Positions 1 to 8,799 of a stretch of 55,160 nucleotides of DNA are shown here, piece after piece. Numbering within the stretch: position 1 is the first letter of the stretch; each line of letters begins with the position of its first letter. The position numbers were made by a program, and so were the translations under genes. Under the pieces are notes generated by a model, which was not told where the DNA came from, did not search any database, and was given only the letters and a program-made list of their open reading frames with translations. The DNA is from Chloroflexota bacterium (GTDB lineage Bacteria; Chloroflexota; Ktedonobacteria; Ktedonobacterales; Ktedonobacteraceae), in NCBI GenBank assembly GCA_005881495.1, contig VBHI01000308.1, positions 1-55,160 of the forward strand, written 5' to 3'.

Positions 1-1
1 T

Positions 2-496
2 GCGATCGTCGCGACGACCACGAGCACGGCGAATCTCGAGTGGGTGAAGCGCCTGGGTGCAGATCTGGTCATCGATTACAGGAAAGACGATTTCGAAAAA
101 ATCCTGCAGGATTACGATGTGGTTTTGAATAGTCTAGGCGCAGAGACGCTCGAAAAATCTCTCCGCGTACTCAAACCTGGGGGAAAGCTCATCTCGATCT
201 CCGGTCCACCTGATCCCGATTTTGCGCAAGACAGGGGATTGTCTTGGATCGTGAGACTGGCAATGCGCCTGTTGAGTTATCGAATTCGGAACAAAGCCAA
301 ACGTCATCACGTCAGCTATTCATTTCTTTTCATGAGAGCAAGCGGAGATCAATTACGCGAGATCGGTTCTCTCATTGAGTCTGGGATCATACGCCCAGTG
401 ATGGATCGGGTCTTTCCCTTCGAATCGACCAAAGAGGCGATGGCTTACGTCGAAACAGGACGTGCAAAGGGCAAGGTCGTCGTCAAGGTGAGATAA
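2..496 (+). CDS. Zinc-type alcohol dehydrogenase-like NADP-dependent oxidoreductase, C-terminal part (5' end outside window)
   Basis: The reading frame is open from base 2 and ends with TGA-independent stop TAA at 494-496, so the gene enters from the left edge. The visible ~164 residues are the end of the Rossmann half and the C-terminal catalytic tail of a medium-chain dehydrogenase/reductase: an 'LGADLVIDY' strand after the nucleotide-binding fold, 'VLNSLGAETLEKSLRVLKPGGK' in the usual order, and the closing 'GRAKGKVVVKV' seen in quinone-oxidoreductase-like members. Such enzymes reduce quinones or enals with NADPH in the cytosol. No zinc ligands are visible in this part, which fits the zinc-free branch. 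Family assignment is firm; substrate cannot be told. Confidence 0.85.
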   Translation, partial: AIVATTTSTANLEWVKRLGADLVIDYRKDDFEKILQDYDVVLNSLGAETLEKSLRVLKPGGKLISISGPPDPDFAQDRGLSWIVRLAMRLLSYRIRNKAKRHHVSYSFLFMRASGDQLREIGSLIESGIIRPVMDRVFPFESTKEAMAYVETGRAKGKVVVKVR

Positions 497-1060
497 ACAT
501 GGCCACGCCTGGGGTGGTGATTTGTCAGCGTTCCTGTCTTCTGGGGACACTCTCTGGTTCAAAAGGATGGGGGACATGGTATGGAACTCCGTCAGTCTTG
601 GTGATGAGGAGGAGAGGTGCCATCGACTCCTCTGGCATGTGCCAAAGAGATGATACAATGGAAAGCGGAAAACACATGGGCATCCGTTCTGGAACACCCA
701 GGAAACTCATAGAGCGTTTCGAGAACGAGAAAGCGCACAACCATGGCCACCTTTGTGAAATCACCCTGTGATGAGGGCGTGATTCGCTCTGCTTCAGGCT
801 CTTGCTTCCCGGAAGGATCGGCTGGCATTGGTTGCTCCTCTTCTCTGACCTCACGCGCGAGTGTTCCTGAGAGTGATTCTAGCCGGTATGTCAAAACAAG
901 TGACCGCCCTCGTCCAGCACAACGCTTCAGTGGCCCCGTCGCAGTCGAGCACCAGGCAGGACTCTCTCACCTCGTGGTCCGAAGAGCTCAATGTCATCTC
1001 TTGTGACCACAGATCTTGCATCGTGAAGAACAGCGCAGCCCAGGGAAAGCCTGGAGCTCT
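497..1060. other. Gene-free stretch, nothing recognised
   Basis: About 560 bases between the reductase and the next convergent gene. Short open frames on both strands have no Shine-Dalgarno sequence, no recognisable domain and unnatural composition. It may be decayed DNA from the accessory region, but I see no clear remnant. Confidence 0.4.
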
Positions 1061-1648
1061 TCAGTGGCTGCCTAATGGGATTCCTCTCTGGAACATGCCG
1101 TGCTCTGGCACTCGTGCAAAGTCGAGATTTCCTGGGTGATCGGGACACCCTTGAAAAGAGGCGACACGCACATCAGTAGGAGATTCACCGCCAGGAGCGG
1201 TGACAGGTACCGCGGTGCCCACTTCCTCGAAGGAAACATCACTCAGCCAGGCCTGTCCTGGTCCAGCTAGCAAGATCCCAAAGGCCACATAGACGCTTTC
1301 CTGGGGGACATCCAGGACCACCTCGCACTTTTGCCAGTCGGTTGTCCCCTGTATTGGCCGATTGAGCATGTTGTCGAACCCAAGGGCTTTTCCATCCTCC
1401 GGCCCATCAATGCGCATCCACAGCCCCGTCCAAATGGCAACGCGCTCCGACTTGACCACGGCAGCAAAGCGCATGCGTTTGTTGCGGTAATCATCAGCTT
1501 TGAACATTTGCGTGAGCGTTCCAAAGCCTTTGCATTCTTCTCCGATAGACTTAATGTAGCCACTGCTCTTCCCTTGGTAGGGAGTCGTTGGATCAATGCC
1601 TGCCTCATAGTTTTGAGCATGGCTGCCACTCAGAAACCAACTTTCCAT
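1061..1648 (-). CDS. Uncharacterised protein with the beta-sandwich-like domain often found fused to AraC/MerR-type regulators
   Basis: I start the gene at the ATG at 1646-1648 because AGAGGAGA lies a few bases upstream on the minus strand; a longer frame exists but its extra 41 residues look non-coding. The 195-residue product carries a compact conserved pattern: 'WFLSGSH' near the start, 'GFGTLTQMFKADDYRNKRM', 'WTGLWMRIDGPEDGKALGFDNM', 'RPIQGTTDWQKCEVVLDVP' and 'FGILLAGPGQAWL', ending in 'NLDFA'. I recall this module mostly as a C-terminal domain of transcriptional regulators; here it stands alone without an HTH. Function unknown. It lies immediately downstream of the transposase, in the same orientation. 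Confidence 0.7.
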   Translation of the reverse strand: MESWFLSGSHAQNYEAGIDPTTPYQGKSSGYIKSIGEECKGFGTLTQMFKADDYRNKRMRFAAVVKSERVAIWTGLWMRIDGPEDGKALGFDNMLNRPIQGTTDWQKCEVVLDVPQESVYVAFGILLAGPGQAWLSDVSFEEVGTAVPVTAPGGESPTDVRVASFQGCPDHPGNLDFARVPEHGMFQRGIPLGSH

Positions 1649-1765
1649 ACTGTTCTCCTCTGTTGACGAAAGGACCGGTGCTGAAACGACGCTCCTACGG
1701 CTGGGAGAGGTCTGCGTCGTTTCAAGCATATGAGCTAAGAGCATAGATGTAAAGGCAAAAACAAG

Positions 1766-1804
1766 GCTCATAGCATATCTATATCTTTCAGAAATGCTAT
1801 GAGC
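1766..1804. repeat. 11-bp perfect inverted repeat with 17-base spacer beside the transposase
   Basis: GCTCATAGCAT at 1766-1776 is the exact reverse complement of ATGCTATGAGC at 1794-1804. It sits just past the 3' end of the transposase frame (1820), so it may be a terminator without a T-run, a regulatory palindrome, or part of the element's end. Confidence 0.5.
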
Positions 1805-1819
1805 ATAGGGAGCCTCTTG

Positions 1820-3563
1820 TCAGTATGTGAGAGTGGTGACGAATTCACCGTCAATCAACAGAGTAAGCACGTTTTCACCCAGTCGCGCCAACTTCGGGAA
1901 GCGGGAGTTGTCGTGCCAGCGCGACGATCTTGCCCCGGTTCCGACGCGGTGCTGGTTCCGGGCGGCGGCGAGGATTGGCCACTTCCGTGATCTGCTGATC
2001 AGGCGCGTGCCGAACGGAATACAGCGTGAGCGCCGTGGTCTGGTACTCGATTTTGAGCGTGCTTTCGTAGACCCACACGGAGACCTCTTCTCCGGCCAGG
2101 CAATTCTCTCCAAAGAGCCGCCAGTGCTTAAATTTGACATAGCCTTGTTTATCGAGATAGCGTGTGAACTGCGTCGCATACAGCACCCGCGAAAGGACTT
2201 CGTCCGGGTAGGTGCGCCCCAAGACCCCGCGCAAGACTGCTTCAGGACTGTGCCGCCCGTCCTGGCGCTCGCGGTGGGCGAAGTGGTGCTCGCTATTGTA
2301 ATTGGTCCACCAGGTCTGGTGAGCCTGCTGAAGCTCCGGCCAGGTGCGCGCGTTGGAAAATGCGTGGTCGGCGAGCCTTCTTTGGATCGAGAACAAGGTC
2401 TCGGCGTAATTCTCCCACGGCTCCCCTGGATCAATCCGTTCCTTGCGGATACCGAGCATGTCATACAGTTGCATCGCCTGCGTGCAGGTGAAAATCGTTC
2501 CACCATCTGTTACGATGACCTCCGGGGCGCCGTAGCGACGGAGGCCATCAGCCAAGACAGACAGATAATCCCACTGGTTCTGTGTAGCAGAGATCTTTGA
2601 CGAAAGCACCATGCGCGAGAAATTCTCAAATATCGTAATGACATAGACCGGTCTGGGATCGGGCAGCAAGTGCTCTTCGATATAGCGAACGTCACAACTC
2701 CAGTACTCGTGGCGCCTGCTTGCTTTAAAGGGCATCTCCAGCTTCGGACGCGGGGAACGTGGTGGTTTTTCGAGGCCGTAGAGCTGGCGATTGGCCGCCA
2801 TGATGCGGGCGCAGGTGGCAGGGCTTAATTCGATTCCGAGGCGTTTGAGCGCCGTATGCATGCGCCACTTCCCTAAAAGCGGGTTCTTCTGGAGTTTGCG
2901 GATCTCGTTTTGGACAGCAAGCGTGACCTTGCGTGGCCCCTTTCTGGCCCTCGACTTCTCCTCTAAGCCCGCCACTCCTTCCTCAATCCAGCGCCGGAGA
3001 GTTGCGTACACGGTCGCCCGCGTGGTTTGCATATACTCAGCAATGGAGGTGATCGACCATCCCTCACTGTGAAGCCGGATCACTGCCAGCTTGCGCTCTG
3101 CCGGGTCAGGGATCAGATGCCAGGGCTGGTAGCGCCTGGCCTGAAGAGACGGCAGGGGACCAGCGGTAGCAATGTGTTTCACACTGTGGTGGGCGGGGCG
3201 TCTCCCGTGGCGAATGTAACAAATCTCGGCAATCTCGCGCCAGGACATGCTGGGGTGCTCAGCATGCAAATCAACGATGAGCTGGCGCATTTCCGGTGGC
3301 AGCGAATTCCGGGTCTCTCTCGCTCCGCCTTGCTCCCCTGACGCGAACAGGCTTGGCATCCCGTAGCGTTCAAACGCATCGGCTTTGCGGGACAGGGTGC
3401 GCTGGGGGACATCGATTTCTTTGGCTCGCTCCCCTGCGGTTTCGTGGAACAGGACGAGAGGTCTGATCGCCTCATAAAGCTCTTGCTCAGGCCACAGCGT
3501 CCATTGCTTGATACTTGCCCACTCATCGGTGCGCGCTCGGCGCTCTCTCTTCGGTCCAGGCAT
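1820..3563 (-). mobile_element. DDE (rve/IS481-like) transposase, frameshifted near the 3' end
   Basis: The main frame runs from the ATG at 3561-3563 to a TGA at 1875 and encodes about 562 residues. It has two N-terminal helix-turn-helix regions, a linker, and an integrase core: first Asp in 'WSCDVRYIE', second in 'VIVTDGGTIF', and the Glu in 'WENYAETLFSIQRRL'. This is the DDE catalytic triad of the rve fold, so it is a cut-and-paste transposase. The frame stops after 'LPEVGATG'. In the next frame the family-typical ending '(G)ENVLTLLIDGEFVTTLTY' continues to 1820; removing one G from the GGG at 1878-1880 would join them. So this is either a one-base frameshift mutation or a recoding site. 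I could not define terminal inverted repeats or a target-site duplication. AAAGG-type ribosome site lies about 11 bases before the chosen start. Confidence 0.8.
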
Positions 3564-3700
3564 CTCCCTTTGCCTTTCCGAGACAACGATGCGTGTTTCA
3601 AGCGTACCGAATCCCTCACAGGTTTGCAAGAATTCGGAGCGTTCTTAGCCCGTTTGGATACCCGACGTTTGCCAGTTTGGAGTTCCCATCTACGTATACC

Positions 3701-4465
3701 ATGTTACGAGACAGTCTCATACAGACAATTACAGCGGGGGTGTTGCGGAAGTTCTTCGAGATGCATACCCATCTTCGTCCAGCAACCAGAGCGCGCAAGC
3801 AAGCAGCAGTCGCGCGTTTTCTAACCTGGGCCGAGCAACAAGAGTTGCTGACCGCGAACCCGATGCGCAAGATCGACCGGGTGAAACTCGATCCCCCGCA
3901 GCCACGTGGCGTGGAGCGCGACCAGATCGAACGCATTTTCAAGGCCATCCCTGCCGAGCATTTGCGAGACCGACTCTTCTTCCGTTTGCTCGCGGAGACC
4001 GGTCTGCGAGTCAGCGAGGGGCTTTCCTTGTATGTGGAGGATCTTGACCTCTCACTCGACAATGAGCACCTGACCATCGTGGGGAAAGGTGGCAAGAGGC
4101 GAACGATCTTGCTCGACGATTCGCGCCTGGTGCAGCAGCTCCGGACCTATCTGAAAAGGATGGGTTACAAACATGGGCCGCTGTTTCGGGCGGAAAAGAA
4201 CGGGCGTGGAGGGCCATTGCGCTACCAGTCGATGCAGGAGCGCTGGGACCACTACTGCTCGCAGGCAGATGTCGCCTGCACGCTCCATCAATTGCGGCAT
4301 TCGCATGCGACTGAACTGATCAATGGTGGGGTGAGCTTGCCGACCATTCGCAAGCGGCTGGGGCATAAAAATCTGCAAACGACCTTACGCTATGCTGAGC
4401 AATCCGATCAAGCTACTGATGCAGAGGTACGAGTTTGGCGTCGCCACCAGAATCGAGAGAGCTAA
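3701..4465 (+). CDS. Tyrosine recombinase (site-specific integrase), N-terminally shortened
   Basis: The catalytic domain is complete: Arg in 'ETGLRVSE', the 'HQLRHSHA' box with His-x-x-Arg-x-x-His pattern, 'LGHKNLQTT' and the nucleophilic Tyr in 'TLRYAEQ'. Such enzymes cut and rejoin DNA through a 3'-phosphotyrosine. The N-terminal SAM-like core-binding domain is only about half its usual size: the first recognisable segment is 'LRKFFEMHTHLRPATRARKQ'. The chosen ATG (3701) has no Shine-Dalgarno sequence, and the frame stays open upstream to about 3515, where it overlaps the transposase start on the other strand. This suggests that the 5' part was lost when the transposon arrived. Possibly inactive; 254 residues from this start. 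Confidence 0.7.
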   Translation: MLRDSLIQTITAGVLRKFFEMHTHLRPATRARKQAAVARFLTWAEQQELLTANPMRKIDRVKLDPPQPRGVERDQIERIFKAIPAEHLRDRLFFRLLAETGLRVSEGLSLYVEDLDLSLDNEHLTIVGKGGKRRTILLDDSRLVQQLRTYLKRMGYKHGPLFRAEKNGRGGPLRYQSMQERWDHYCSQADVACTLHQLRHSHATELINGGVSLPTIRKRLGHKNLQTTLRYAEQSDQATDAEVRVWRRHQNRES

Positions 4466-4515
4466 AACGTTTCTTCACATGAAGAGGCTGAGCTAGGATA
4501 CGTGCAAAAATCGCC

Positions 4516-4823
4516 AGGTTCCCTTTCCTCGCTCCTTTCGTGAACTGCTCGCGCTGCACATGGAACAGATGCGAGCGAAAGGGGTGATCTACCTGTTCGA
4601 GTCTGTACGCAAGCACAAGTACACAGATCGGGGCGTGCGCAAAATGCTGGCCCGTTACGCGGCTCAAGCAGGGATTACGCGCTCGATGTCTCCCCACAAA
4701 TGGCGGCACTTTCTCTTTACCTGGCTCAAAAAGGAGGGTATCGATGACGCCTTGATCCAACCGTACTCTGGACATGCGACGCGCCAAGAGCTTCCGGTCT
4801 ATTCTCGGCTCTCGCCTTTCTGA
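4516..4823 (+). pseudogene. Second tyrosine recombinase, C-terminal remnant
   Basis: An open frame from about 4516 encodes '[18 protein letters not shown]', 'YLFES', '[16 protein letters not shown]', '[20 protein letters not shown]' and '[16 protein letters not shown]', which is the C-terminal half of a tyrosine recombinase including the His-x-x-Arg-His box, the Gly-His and the final Tyr. The upstream half with the first catalytic Arg is absent, and the frame is closed by a TAG near 4494. An ATG at 4560 has no ribosome site. Not expected to be active. With the previous gene it forms a small graveyard of recombinases. Confidence 0.75.
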
Positions 4824-4963
4824 CGCTCAGCCTTCTCATAATCAAGCAATGGAGCGCTTCCCGATCCAGTAGAAGAGCAGATAAACGCTTGTGCTCTTTT
4901 TTGCTGTTCATACTTGATACAGATGCCGACTGGTGACACGTCCGTGGCGCTCCCTCTACAACC

Positions 4964-4990
4964 GTGGGGAGTTCAGTTTGAACTCCCCAC
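4964..4990. terminator. Hairpin, 11-bp perfect stem
   Basis: GTGGGGAGTTC (4964-4974), loop AGTTT, GAACTCCCCAC (4980-4990). There is no T-run on either side, so it may be a weak terminator for the NmrA-like gene on the minus strand or a structured intergenic repeat. The rest of 4824-5064 shows nothing else. Confidence 0.45.
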
Positions 4991-5064
4991 AGGGATAACC
5001 TTGATATGAGACAGCCTCTCGCAAAGAGCTTGGCCGAGTCCCCGGTGAGAGCGCCGAACGGCTC

Positions 5065-5928
5065 TCAGGCCGTTGCCATTTCTCCCCGCAGCGCTTGCTG
5101 GCGTAACCAGGCTTCAAAAGTCAACAGTTGTGGATGAAGCTGACGTAAGGAGGCAATGTCTGCGCCAACCCCATCTTGCTCCAAAAATGCAGCGACCTTT
5201 CGTATGGCTTCAAGCATCGGCTCCTGTGTCTCAGGCTTTGATGGATAGGAAGCCGGGCGTCGGTATACGCGGCTCACCACTGCGGCAACCTGAGTCCAGG
5301 TCGGTTCGTCCCCGGCAATTTCCAACTCCTTTCCAAGAAAGCTCTCTGGATGATCAAAAGCAAGAGCCGCAAACGCTCCGATATCATGAGAAGCGATCAA
5401 CTGGATCTTCTTGTCTGGAGATCCAATATACGGAATGATAAACTGCCCATTCACCTGATGCAGCAGGAAATGAAAATTTTCCATAAACATCGCCGGTCGC
5501 AAGATGGTGGCGGGCAGATCCAGGGCACGAATGTGCTGCTCAATGTGCCCTTTCGCCTCGTACAGCGGGATGCCAATCGGACGACCCGCAGCGATCACCG
5601 AACTGTACACGAGATGAGCGATCCCCACGGTTTTCGCGGCATCTGCCACCATTTTCCCTTGTCGCTCTTCTTCCTCTGCATCAAACGTACTTTGCACGCT
5701 AAAGACCCCGTCCATACCCATCATCGCTTCGGTCATCGAAGCAGGATGATTCAAATCCCCCTGTACCACCTCGACGCCCTGCCCGCGCAACGTCTGTGCG
5801 GCCTCTTTGTTGGGATCGCGCACCAGCGCTCGTACCCTCCAACCGTTTGCCAATAAATGTGTGGTGACGGCGCCCCCTTGTTTTCCGGTCGCGCCGAAAA
5901 CCAAAACCGTTTTTGTCGAAGATGCCAT
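5065..5928 (-). CDS. NmrA-like NAD(P)-binding protein
   Basis: The 287-residue product opens with a Rossmann strand and the atypical SDR signature 'VLVFGATGKQGG' (residues about 8-19), then 'VRALVRDPNKEA', 'VVQGDLNHPASM', 'VYSSV' and 'YEAKGHIEQHIRALDLPATILRPAMFMENF'. This matches the NmrA/HSCARG family, which binds NADP(H) as a redox sensor or acts as a small reductase (for example NAD(P)H:quinone type) in the cytosol; the catalytic Tyr of classical SDRs is replaced by 'YEAKG', typical for the family. GGGAGG lies about 11 bases before the ATG. It follows the SnoaL-like gene on the same strand by about 120 bases and faces a WYL regulator, suggesting a small stress- or ligand-responsive unit. 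Confidence 0.85.
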   Translation of the reverse strand: MASSTKTVLVFGATGKQGGAVTTHLLANGWRVRALVRDPNKEAAQTLRGQGVEVVQGDLNHPASMTEAMMGMDGVFSVQSTFDAEEEERQGKMVADAAKTVGIAHLVYSSVIAAGRPIGIPLYEAKGHIEQHIRALDLPATILRPAMFMENFHFLLHQVNGQFIIPYIGSPDKKIQLIASHDIGAFAALAFDHPESFLGKELEIAGDEPTWTQVAAVVSRVYRRPASYPSKPETQEPMLEAIRKVAAFLEQDGVGADIASLRQLHPQLLTFEAWLRQQALRGEMATA

Positions 5929-6051
5929 AGGATAATATCCTCCCGGATTCTTGATTTTTCAATTGGTTGGTGCGCTGGACCTCAGCTGTCGTGCATATAA
6001 GGCATGTGAGTGAGGCCCAGGCTTCCTATCACGACTGACTCTCAGGCACGT

Positions 6052-6429
6052 TTAGCCGCGCTCCGATTCGCTTTGCGCACGCGCAAATACGCCAGTGTCG
6101 AAGAGTCCCTTAATCGACGTGATCTTTCCGTTATTGACCGTAAAGTATTTGGCCGAGAGAACGCTGGGAACGGGAAGCGTATGTGTGTGGTACAGCAACA
6201 GCGCAGTGGTGTCGTCACCAAAGCTTGCAATCAGCGTCGCTCCGGTGAGCATTGGTGCAAACTCCGTTTCAGACTGATGAAGTGCTGCGGCCCCATCCAG
6301 ACGACCGAATGGCGTATCACAAACAACGTCGTCTGCAACGAAGTTCATGGCTGTGCCGTGATCACGATTTCTCCACGCGTCGTAATAGGCCAGAGCGATT
6401 TGCAGCGCAGGACTGTTGGTTTGGGTCAT
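6052..6429 (-). CDS. SnoaL/NTF2-like small protein
   Basis: The 125-residue product has the compact NTF2-like layout: an N-terminal helix 'ALAYYDAWRNRDHGTAMNFVADDVVCDTP', central strands with 'LLLYHTH', and a last strand ending 'GKITSIKGLFDTGVF'. Members are cone-shaped dimers that act as isomerases, hydrolases or ligand-binding proteins, so the activity cannot be named. AAAGGA stands eight bases before the ATG. It lies upstream of the NmrA-like gene on the same strand and is divergent from the WYL regulator at 6961, which may control it. Confidence 0.75.
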   Translation of the reverse strand: MTQTNSPALQIALAYYDAWRNRDHGTAMNFVADDVVCDTPFGRLDGAAALHQSETEFAPMLTGATLIASFGDDTTALLLYHTHTLPVPSVLSAKYFTVNNGKITSIKGLFDTGVFARAQSESERG

Positions 6430-6960
6430 AGGAATGTTCCTTTCTTCTCTGCTTGATCAACCAGGTCGGGCTCTCCCCACCTGGATGTCTCCGAACTCGT
6501 GAGAGGATGAGAGTGATCAACGTTTTCGCCACTCGGTTCCTCTCCTCTCAATAACTTACTTTCTGCTACTATCTTACTATATGTGAGTGACAACGGTATG
6601 TCAGTAGCGTCACGACTTTTTTCATCCCCAAGGAAAATCTCCTCTGAAAAAAGCGGTGGCGCTGTTGCCATACCGCTTGTGGTAGAATGAAACCATCGAA
6701 AGAACCTCTTGAAGTTGAGACGGATTGGCAAGAATGCTGTGATGAATTGGCTTCTGGAGCCGGTTCGTAGCATTGAACCCTGGAGTGATCTCACGTGACT
6801 TCCCGCCTGGTTGGGCTTCCTGTTCGTCATCGACTTCAATGACAGACGAACAGGAACAAAAAGGAGAGGAGTTTGCACCATTTGAACCAAGCGTCCCTTC
6901 TTCTATGAGTGAGGAGAGAGGAGAGGTGTGTGATGGTTCTTGCCATACGTGGGTATCGTG
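6430..6960. promoter_or_regulatory. 530-bp divergent intergenic region between the SnoaL-like gene and the WYL regulator
   Basis: No convincing gene. The long minus-strand frame here has no ribosome site and odd composition. The region must carry promoters for both directions; A/T-rich stretches such as TTACTATATG near 6574-6583 are candidates, but I could not fix -35/-10 pairs. A regulator of this family often binds its own divergent promoter. Confidence 0.4.
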
Positions 6961-7896
6961 ATGAATAAAACGGATCGTCTGTTAGCGATCGTCCTGGAAC
7001 TCCAACGGAGGGGGCAGCTGCGCGCGGAGGATTTGGCAGAAACGTTTGAAAGAAGTCCGCGCACGATTTATCGGGATATCCTGGCGTTGGGCGAGGCGGG
7101 GGTTCCGATTCTTGCGGTGCCTGGTCACGGGTATTCGCTCATGGAGGGGTATTTTTTGCCTCCGCTCAGTTTTACCACGGAGGAGGCGATGATGGTGCTC
7201 CTGGGCAGTGATTCGATGGCACGCAATTTTGATGCGCAGTATCGTGCGGCGGCCGAGTCCGCCGTGCGCAAGATTGAGAGTGTGTTGCCTGAGAGACTGC
7301 GCGAGGATGTGCAGTATTTACAGAGCAATATTCGCGTCATTGGGAGGGGGACAGACGGAGAAACGAAACAGCACGAGCTGCTCCAAACACTCCGCCGAGC
7401 GTTGCTTGATCGTCATACGATCCGGTTTTGTTACCATGCCCGCCATAGCGGCGGTTCTCTTGTTCGTGAGGCTGATCCGTACGGCCTGGCGTATGTTCGC
7501 AATGCCTGGTATCTGGCCGCATACTGTCACCTCCGGCAAGAGATCCACCCCTTTCGCCTGGATCGGATGGAAAAGCTGGAAGTGTTGTCCAGCACGTTTA
7601 CCCGTCCGGCCACTTTTTGGGCAGCACTGGAGCAAAAGAATCAGGCGAGAACGATGACGGTGCGCGTGCTTTTTGACTGGGAGATAGCTCGTTGGGTTCG
7701 TGAGGAACGTTCGTACTATCTCACCGCTGAAGAGGAGACCAGCGATGGCCTGCTGGTGACCCTGACGGTTCGCCAGGAGAGCGAGATCCTGCAATGGCTT
7801 CTCAGTTGGGGGAGTCAGTGCAGGGTCGTGGAGCCCGATTCGCTTCGGGCACATCTGGCTGAAGAAGCACGGGCGATGCTCCAGAACTATACGTGA
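6961..7896 (+). CDS. YafY-type transcriptional regulator (HTH-WYL-WCX)
   Basis: The 311-residue product has an N-terminal winged HTH of the HTH_11 type ('RLLAIVLELQRRGQLRAEDLAE...SPRTIYRDILALGEAGVPI', residues about 4-50), a WYL ligand-sensing domain ('IRFCYHARHSGG' then 'VREADPYGLAYVRNAWYLAAYCH' and 'IHPFRLDRMEKLEVL'), and a C-terminal WCX extension. WYL domains sense small ligands or nucleic acid; members repress or activate neighbouring genes. I prefer the ATG at 6961 over one seven codons earlier because the alignment to the family begins at 'NKTDRLLAIV'. Divergent from the SnoaL/NmrA pair, which are its likely targets. Confidence 0.88.
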   Translation: MNKTDRLLAIVLELQRRGQLRAEDLAETFERSPRTIYRDILALGEAGVPILAVPGHGYSLMEGYFLPPLSFTTEEAMMVLLGSDSMARNFDAQYRAAAESAVRKIESVLPERLREDVQYLQSNIRVIGRGTDGETKQHELLQTLRRALLDRHTIRFCYHARHSGGSLVREADPYGLAYVRNAWYLAAYCHLRQEIHPFRLDRMEKLEVLSSTFTRPATFWAALEQKNQARTMTVRVLFDWEIARWVREERSYYLTAEEETSDGLLVTLTVRQESEILQWLLSWGSQCRVVEPDSLRAHLAEEARAMLQNYT

Positions 7897-7993
7897 GCAT
7901 CCTCTGTTTTCTCGATCACTTCTTTTTGGCTCACAGGTGACTTCACCGGGTCATCTCGCACTCCTCTTCGCACACCATGAAACGAGAAGGCGT

Positions 7994-8770
7994 ATGACGT
8001 CCAAGCACGAAAAATTCGTGTTCGAGCCGGCACTGACGGAAGGGCTGATCCTCGCGCGAAAAAATCGATTTGTGTTGTCAGTGGAAATTGCTGGGGCCAT
8101 CTCTGACTGTCACTGCCCAACCACCGGGAGCATTGGAAACATCGTCCTCTCCGATCTCCCGTGCCTGCTTTCTGCCAGTCACGGCTCGGGACGGAAAACG
8201 CCGTATACGGTTGAGGCCATCTCAGTGGATGCCCCCTCGGTTGCCCACAAATCATGGGTCGGCATCAACCAAAACGCGGCCAATCGATATGTGGAGCATG
8301 CTTTGAGAACAGGTCAGTTCGCCAACATGGTGAGGGATGCGCAGACCGTGAAGCGGGAACAGTTTCTTGGTCACTCCAAGCTCGATTTCTTGGTCGGTAA
8401 CACCTATCTTGAGGTGAAAACCCCGCTCGTTGAGATCAACGTACCCATGGGAGATCACATCGTCAAGAAGCAGGGGACGGAATTTCACTCGTTTGAGCGT
8501 TTCGTTCGTCATATGCAAGAATTGGCGGAGAGTCTCAATGGTGGGAAGAAGGCGATCTTGCTGGTGTGCTTCCTGTATGACAATCCACGATTTTCACCGC
8601 CAGGCAGGCACCGGCAGAGTGACTCTGTCCGAGAGGCGGTACTTTCCTCGATCAAGCGCGGTGTGGAGGTGTGGCAGGTGAATTTCACGATCGATCAGAC
8701 CGGTGTGGAGCTGTCAAGGTATTTTGAAATCACCCATGATTTTCTGGCGGAAGGGGAGTTGGGCCGATAA
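7994..8770 (+). CDS. sfsA: SfsA family protein (sugar fermentation stimulation)
   Basis: Start at 7994 is supported by GAGAAGG three bases upstream; an upstream in-frame start would add 19 residues of unlikely sequence. The 258-residue product shows the SfsA order: an N-terminal OB-like part with 'CHCPTTGSIGNI' (normally HCPNTGxM), 'WVGINQNAANRYVEHAL', the nuclease-like core 'SKLDFLVGNTYLEVKTPL' (Asp...Glu-x-Lys) and 'HSFERFVRHMQELAE'. SfsA binds DNA and contains a PD-(D/E)xK-like fold; in Escherichia coli it affects maltose metabolism, but its biochemical role is unsettled. Here His-Cys-Pro-Asn has become His-Cys-Pro-Thr. No partner gene is evident. Confidence 0.85.
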   Translation: MTSKHEKFVFEPALTEGLILARKNRFVLSVEIAGAISDCHCPTTGSIGNIVLSDLPCLLSASHGSGRKTPYTVEAISVDAPSVAHKSWVGINQNAANRYVEHALRTGQFANMVRDAQTVKREQFLGHSKLDFLVGNTYLEVKTPLVEINVPMGDHIVKKQGTEFHSFERFVRHMQELAESLNGGKKAILLVCFLYDNPRFSPPGRHRQSDSVREAVLSSIKRGVEVWQVNFTIDQTGVELSRYFEITHDFLAEGELGR

Positions 8771-8799
8771 CGGGCGAGCTCCGCGCACTGAGCGCCGCG

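Noticed and set aside
497..1060. Several 70-110-codon frames on both strands
   Set aside because: None has a ribosome site or recognisable domain and they overlap each other; treated as non-coding.
6426..6890. 154-codon minus-strand frame between the SnoaL-like gene and the WYL regulator
   Set aside because: No ribosome site, no domain, composition unlike real genes here; it covers the divergent promoter region.
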